DNA of 64,000 nucleotides, taken from NCBI GenBank assembly GCA_905250115.1, contig CAJNOI010000008.1, positions 759,822 to 823,821 on the forward strand. Reading direction: 5' to 3'. Origin of the DNA: Adineta steineri (Eukaryota; Rotifera; Eurotatoria; Adinetida; Adinetidae). The notes beneath the pieces were generated by a model. That model was given only the letters and a program-made list of their open reading frames with translations, ran no database searches and was not told the origin of the DNA. Shown in pieces: positions 61,201 to 64,000 of the stretch. The stretch's first letter is position 1. Each line of letters starts with the position of its first letter. A program made the translations under genes and the position numbers.

Positions 61201-63831
61201 GCGTGTGTTTTCTTTGTAATATTAGTTATTCAAGCATTAATATTTGAAAGGTAAAAGAAATTTTGTTTTTGTTCTACAATAAATTTTTGTTCATTATAGA
61301 AATGCTCTTTATCTTGTTCTCGTTATAACTGGCATATGTGCCTTTAGTATAGCAGCTTCACTTTGTATTATTGATCTTTCAAAAGTAAATGAATTTATTT
61401 TTCGAAATAAAATTCTTTTAAATTAAAATAATTATAATTTAGTTACAACGTGACAATCATCGTTCATTACTTGAACAATCAACTTATTTAGTTACACATT
61501 ATTATTTTATTCGTTTACCTGTTAGTCTTATCTTAATTATTATTTGTATTTTAACACCATTTTCTGTTACATGGTCACCATCAGTTAGTTTCAATGAACC
61601 ATTTGATAATGGAACAGGATTAGGCAATGATTTATTATTATCGGGAGCCAATATTTCATTTGTACAAAATAATATTAATCAGGTAAGATTCATTTTAATG
61701 AAGAAAATTCTATCTTCGATTATAATGTAATTACAAAGAAAAATCTAGTCTATTTTTGGAATAGAGGCCTTATATTTAAGCCCATATAGATGTTGTTTTC
61801 ATAATAGATAGCATTATAAGATATGTTTATCATCTTGGTTTGATCTATCAAACTAACCATGTACTCATTGTCATATATAGATGGCTTCTGTAAAATACTA
61901 ATTAACTGGAATACCTAAAATAGAATTTCATCTGTTGATACTTTTGTTCTGTTTGATACAAAATAATTCATATAGCCTATTTTATTTCGTCAGTATAAAG
62001 ACTCCTATTCATATTTTTATTTTCGTTCTTTAGACAATTCTTATAACATCATCAACGAATTCCATATTATTTGAATTATGTCCTCATTTCGAATTTCATA
62101 TATTACTTATTCAACTTGCTTTATTAACGATTTCTTCATTTATGCATCTTTATTTTCTTCTAAAAGCATTAATTATGATTATAATCGTAGTTACATATGT
62201 GTTTTATTCCAGTTATACTGAAGTATATAGTATTATTGCTGATAATTATGGTTTACGAAGTAATCTATTACTTATAGAAACAATTTTACAAAGTATTTTT
62301 TTTATACTTTTACTATTTGCACTTGATCGACGGGTAAAAATTTCATATTTTTAATATGAATATTTGATTTCTATGATTATGTTTTTTATTCAGATTGAAT
62401 ATATGAGTCGATTAGATTTATTATGGACAATTAAATTTCAAAATGAAAAACATGAAGCTGAAACAGTGAGCACTATTAGTCGATTATTATTAGAAAATAT
62501 TCTACCAAAACATGTTGCAGAAATTATTATGAAAGAAAATATGAGTCAGGTAAAAACATATATATATTTAATTTGATTTACTTGATAATTAAATTTTATA
62601 AATACAAATAGACGTGTTAATCCATTGAGATTATCGAGAAAATATCTAAATATAATTATTTATTTTTTCAGGGTCTTTATCATGAAAGTTATGATAATGT
62701 TGTTGTTATGTTTGCATCAATACCTAATTTTAAAGAATTTTATGTTCAATCAGATGCTAATAATGATGGATTAGAATGTTTAAGATTACTCAATGAAATT
62801 ATTGCTGAATTTGATAAAGTTAGTTTTGTATTAGAAATAAACAATTTTTACTTCTTTTCCTTTTATTTAGTTATTAGATAAGAATAAATTTAGTTGTGTA
62901 GAAAAAATTAAAACAATTGGTCATACATATATGGCAGCAGCTGGTCTTAATCCAGGTGCTGAACATCGTATGGTAATGAAACAAATCATATTGTTTTTTT
63001 CGATATAATTATATTTTTTCTCATTAGACAAGAGAACGATATAATCAAAATGTTGTTGCACTTGCTGAATTTGCTTTTGCAATGATTGCAGTACTTGAAG
63101 GAATCAATCGAGATTGTTTTAATGATTTTAAATTACGTGTGGGCATGTGTAATGGACCTCTTGTTGCAGGTAAATTACAATAATCATGAAAGAATTTAAA
63201 AAAAAAAGGATTTTAACTTGTACTGGTAGAATTAAGAGTATGGTGCGAGTCCAGCACAGCAGCGGATCTAGGATTTTGGAAGGGAGGGGGGAGGGTGGTA
63301 CCTAAGTAGGCAGGGGCAGTACCTGGGGAGAAGGCGATTTTGTCTAAAACCTATTTTTTGAGTTCATTTTTGCTGTAAATAATCAAAAATAATTCTGAAA
63401 GGGGGGGGGGGGCGATCGCCCCTTCTAAATCCGCTACTGGTCTAGCATGCTATGATATCGATGATTTATCTTTATATCTATATTATTTGATATTTTTTTC
63501 TAGGTATTGTTGGCGCCAAAAAGCCTCAATATGATATATGGGGAAATACAGTAAATGTTGCATCACGTATGGATAGTACAGGTGTGGTTAGTTGTATACA
63601 TGTAAGTTTATTGATTGATTGTGTATTTGTTAAAGCGAAAAAATATTTTTTAAGGTTCCGGAAGAAACTCAACGAGTTTTATTTGAAAATGGTTATCCAT
63701 GTGAATGTCGTGGGCCAATTTATGTTAAAGGCAAAGGTAATATGACAACTTATTTAGTTCGACCACGTGGTTTTATGATGCCAACATCATCTTCCAATCT
63801 TTCATCAATCGGTACGGCATCGAATAAATAA
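55274..63831 (+). CDS. transmembrane adenylyl cyclase (class III)
   Basis: Converts ATP to cAMP under G-protein control. Twenty-one exons from 55274-55436 to 63655-63831 join in frame to 1172 residues, the normal size. Layout: polar N terminus, six membrane spans (exons 3-5), C1 catalytic domain, linker, six spans (exons 12-15), C2 domain. C1 has both metal-binding Asp residues: [16 protein letters not shown] and [13 protein letters not shown], then [13 protein letters not shown] and [21 protein letters not shown]2 has [44 protein letters not shown] and the end [12 protein letters not shown]. The DVTLANxxEAGGIPGRVHI block is most like AC2/4/7. In C2 the usual INHGPVVAG reads MCNGPLVAG. The first two exons, separated by 0.9- and 1.6-kb introns, are the least certain. 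Confidence 0.9.
60275..60303. repeat. short perfect hairpin in an adenylyl cyclase intron
   Basis: Inverted repeat with 11-base arms (TTTCTCTTTGT / ACAAAGAGAAA) and a 7-base loop inside the 657-nt intron 59924-60580. No flanking duplication was seen. Confidence 0.6.
63257..63439. mobile_element. hAT-like MITE in an adenylyl cyclase intron
   Basis: A 183-base, G-rich element in an otherwise AT-rich intron. Left end CAGCAGCGGATCTAGGA; right end, reverse complemented, CAGTAGCGGATTTAGAA. Flanking 8-base direct repeats GTCCAGCA (63249-63256) and GTCTAGCA (63440-63447) differ at one position. CAG-type termini with an 8-base target duplication are hAT features. A run of twelve G bases lies near the right end. 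No coding capacity. Confidence 0.85.
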
Positions 63832-64000
63832 ATTTATTTTATTACAATTTTTCAAGTCAGATTTTTCTCCCCGTGAACTTTTGTTCGTAAGACACTTTGT
63901 TTTTTTGTTATATGTATGTAATCATTATGATGAAAACAGTATTTAGATTCTTTTTTTTGTGTTTTTTTTCTTTTTTCAAAAAAAAGCAAATGACAAAAAG
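63832..64000. other. adenylyl cyclase 3' flank
   Basis: T-rich sequence after the stop; AATAAA-like motif overlaps the stop codon region. No further gene visible before the window ends. Confidence 0.5.

Noticed and set aside
1..64000. CRISPR arrays, rRNA, telomeric repeats
   Set aside because: No regularly spaced direct repeats, no rRNA-like blocks and no telomere-type repeat tracts were seen.

Overview
This is a eukaryotic nuclear window: about 70% or more A+T, genes cut by many short GT-AG introns (commonly 45-70 nt), AATAAA-type 3' ends, and a gene set that is clearly animal (neuropeptide-type GPCR, KChIP, transmembrane adenylyl cyclase, RUNDC1, TP53INP, MED18, class A bHLH). Compact introns, extreme AT content, small hAT-like elements, two genes of non-animal flavour, and a 3' splice site sitting just upstream of many start codons (suggesting spliced-leader trans-splicing) fit a bdelloid rotifer (Rotaria/Adineta type) best. 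The organism call is an inference from these traits, not a proven identification.

Layout. 1-17.5 kb is dense and mostly on the minus strand: hormone-sensitive lipase (runs off the left edge), a calmodulin-like protein, fibrillarin, an intronless sulfotransferase, a plus-strand mitochondrial carrier, then the minus-strand run MED18 > RPA49 > HIRIP3-like. A 10-N assembly gap at 13981-13990 removes the RPA49 3' end and the HIRIP3 5' end. 18-24 kb holds a TP53INP-like autophagy factor, the PAPS transporter SLC35B3, a YqiA-like alpha/beta hydrolase and an orphan gene. 24.2-28.6 kb has no recognisable gene. 28.6-42.4 kb holds a neuropeptide-type GPCR, a KChIP with two alternative first exons, a one-pass membrane orphan, a coiled-coil orphan, RUNDC1 and a small basic orphan. 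42.4-46.8 kb is again gene-free. 46.8-64 kb holds a two-domain small heat shock protein, a bHLH factor, a folate-biopterin-type transporter and a 21-exon adenylyl cyclase.

Exon models were built by joining GT-AG sites so that the reading frame is kept. Summed exon lengths are divisible by three for the complete multi-exon genes I totalled (adenylyl cyclase 1172 aa, RUNDC1 592, GPCR 527, FBT-like carrier 505, SLC35B3 390, mitochondrial carrier 303, TP53INP 248, KChIP 238 or 221, hydrolase 235, calmodulin-like 173).

The genes are mostly unrelated housekeeping and signalling genes. Loose functional links are ribosome biogenesis (fibrillarin for rRNA 2'-O-methylation, RPA49 for Pol I), transcription and chromatin (MED18, HIRIP3, bHLH), and G-protein/calcium/cAMP signalling (GPCR, KChIP, calmodulin-like, adenylyl cyclase). 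The most unusual items are the fibrillarin microexon array, the KChIP alternative starts with a hidden last exon, two intronic hAT-like MITEs with target-site duplications, the recurrent unpaired acceptor sites before ATGs, and the two transfer candidates.
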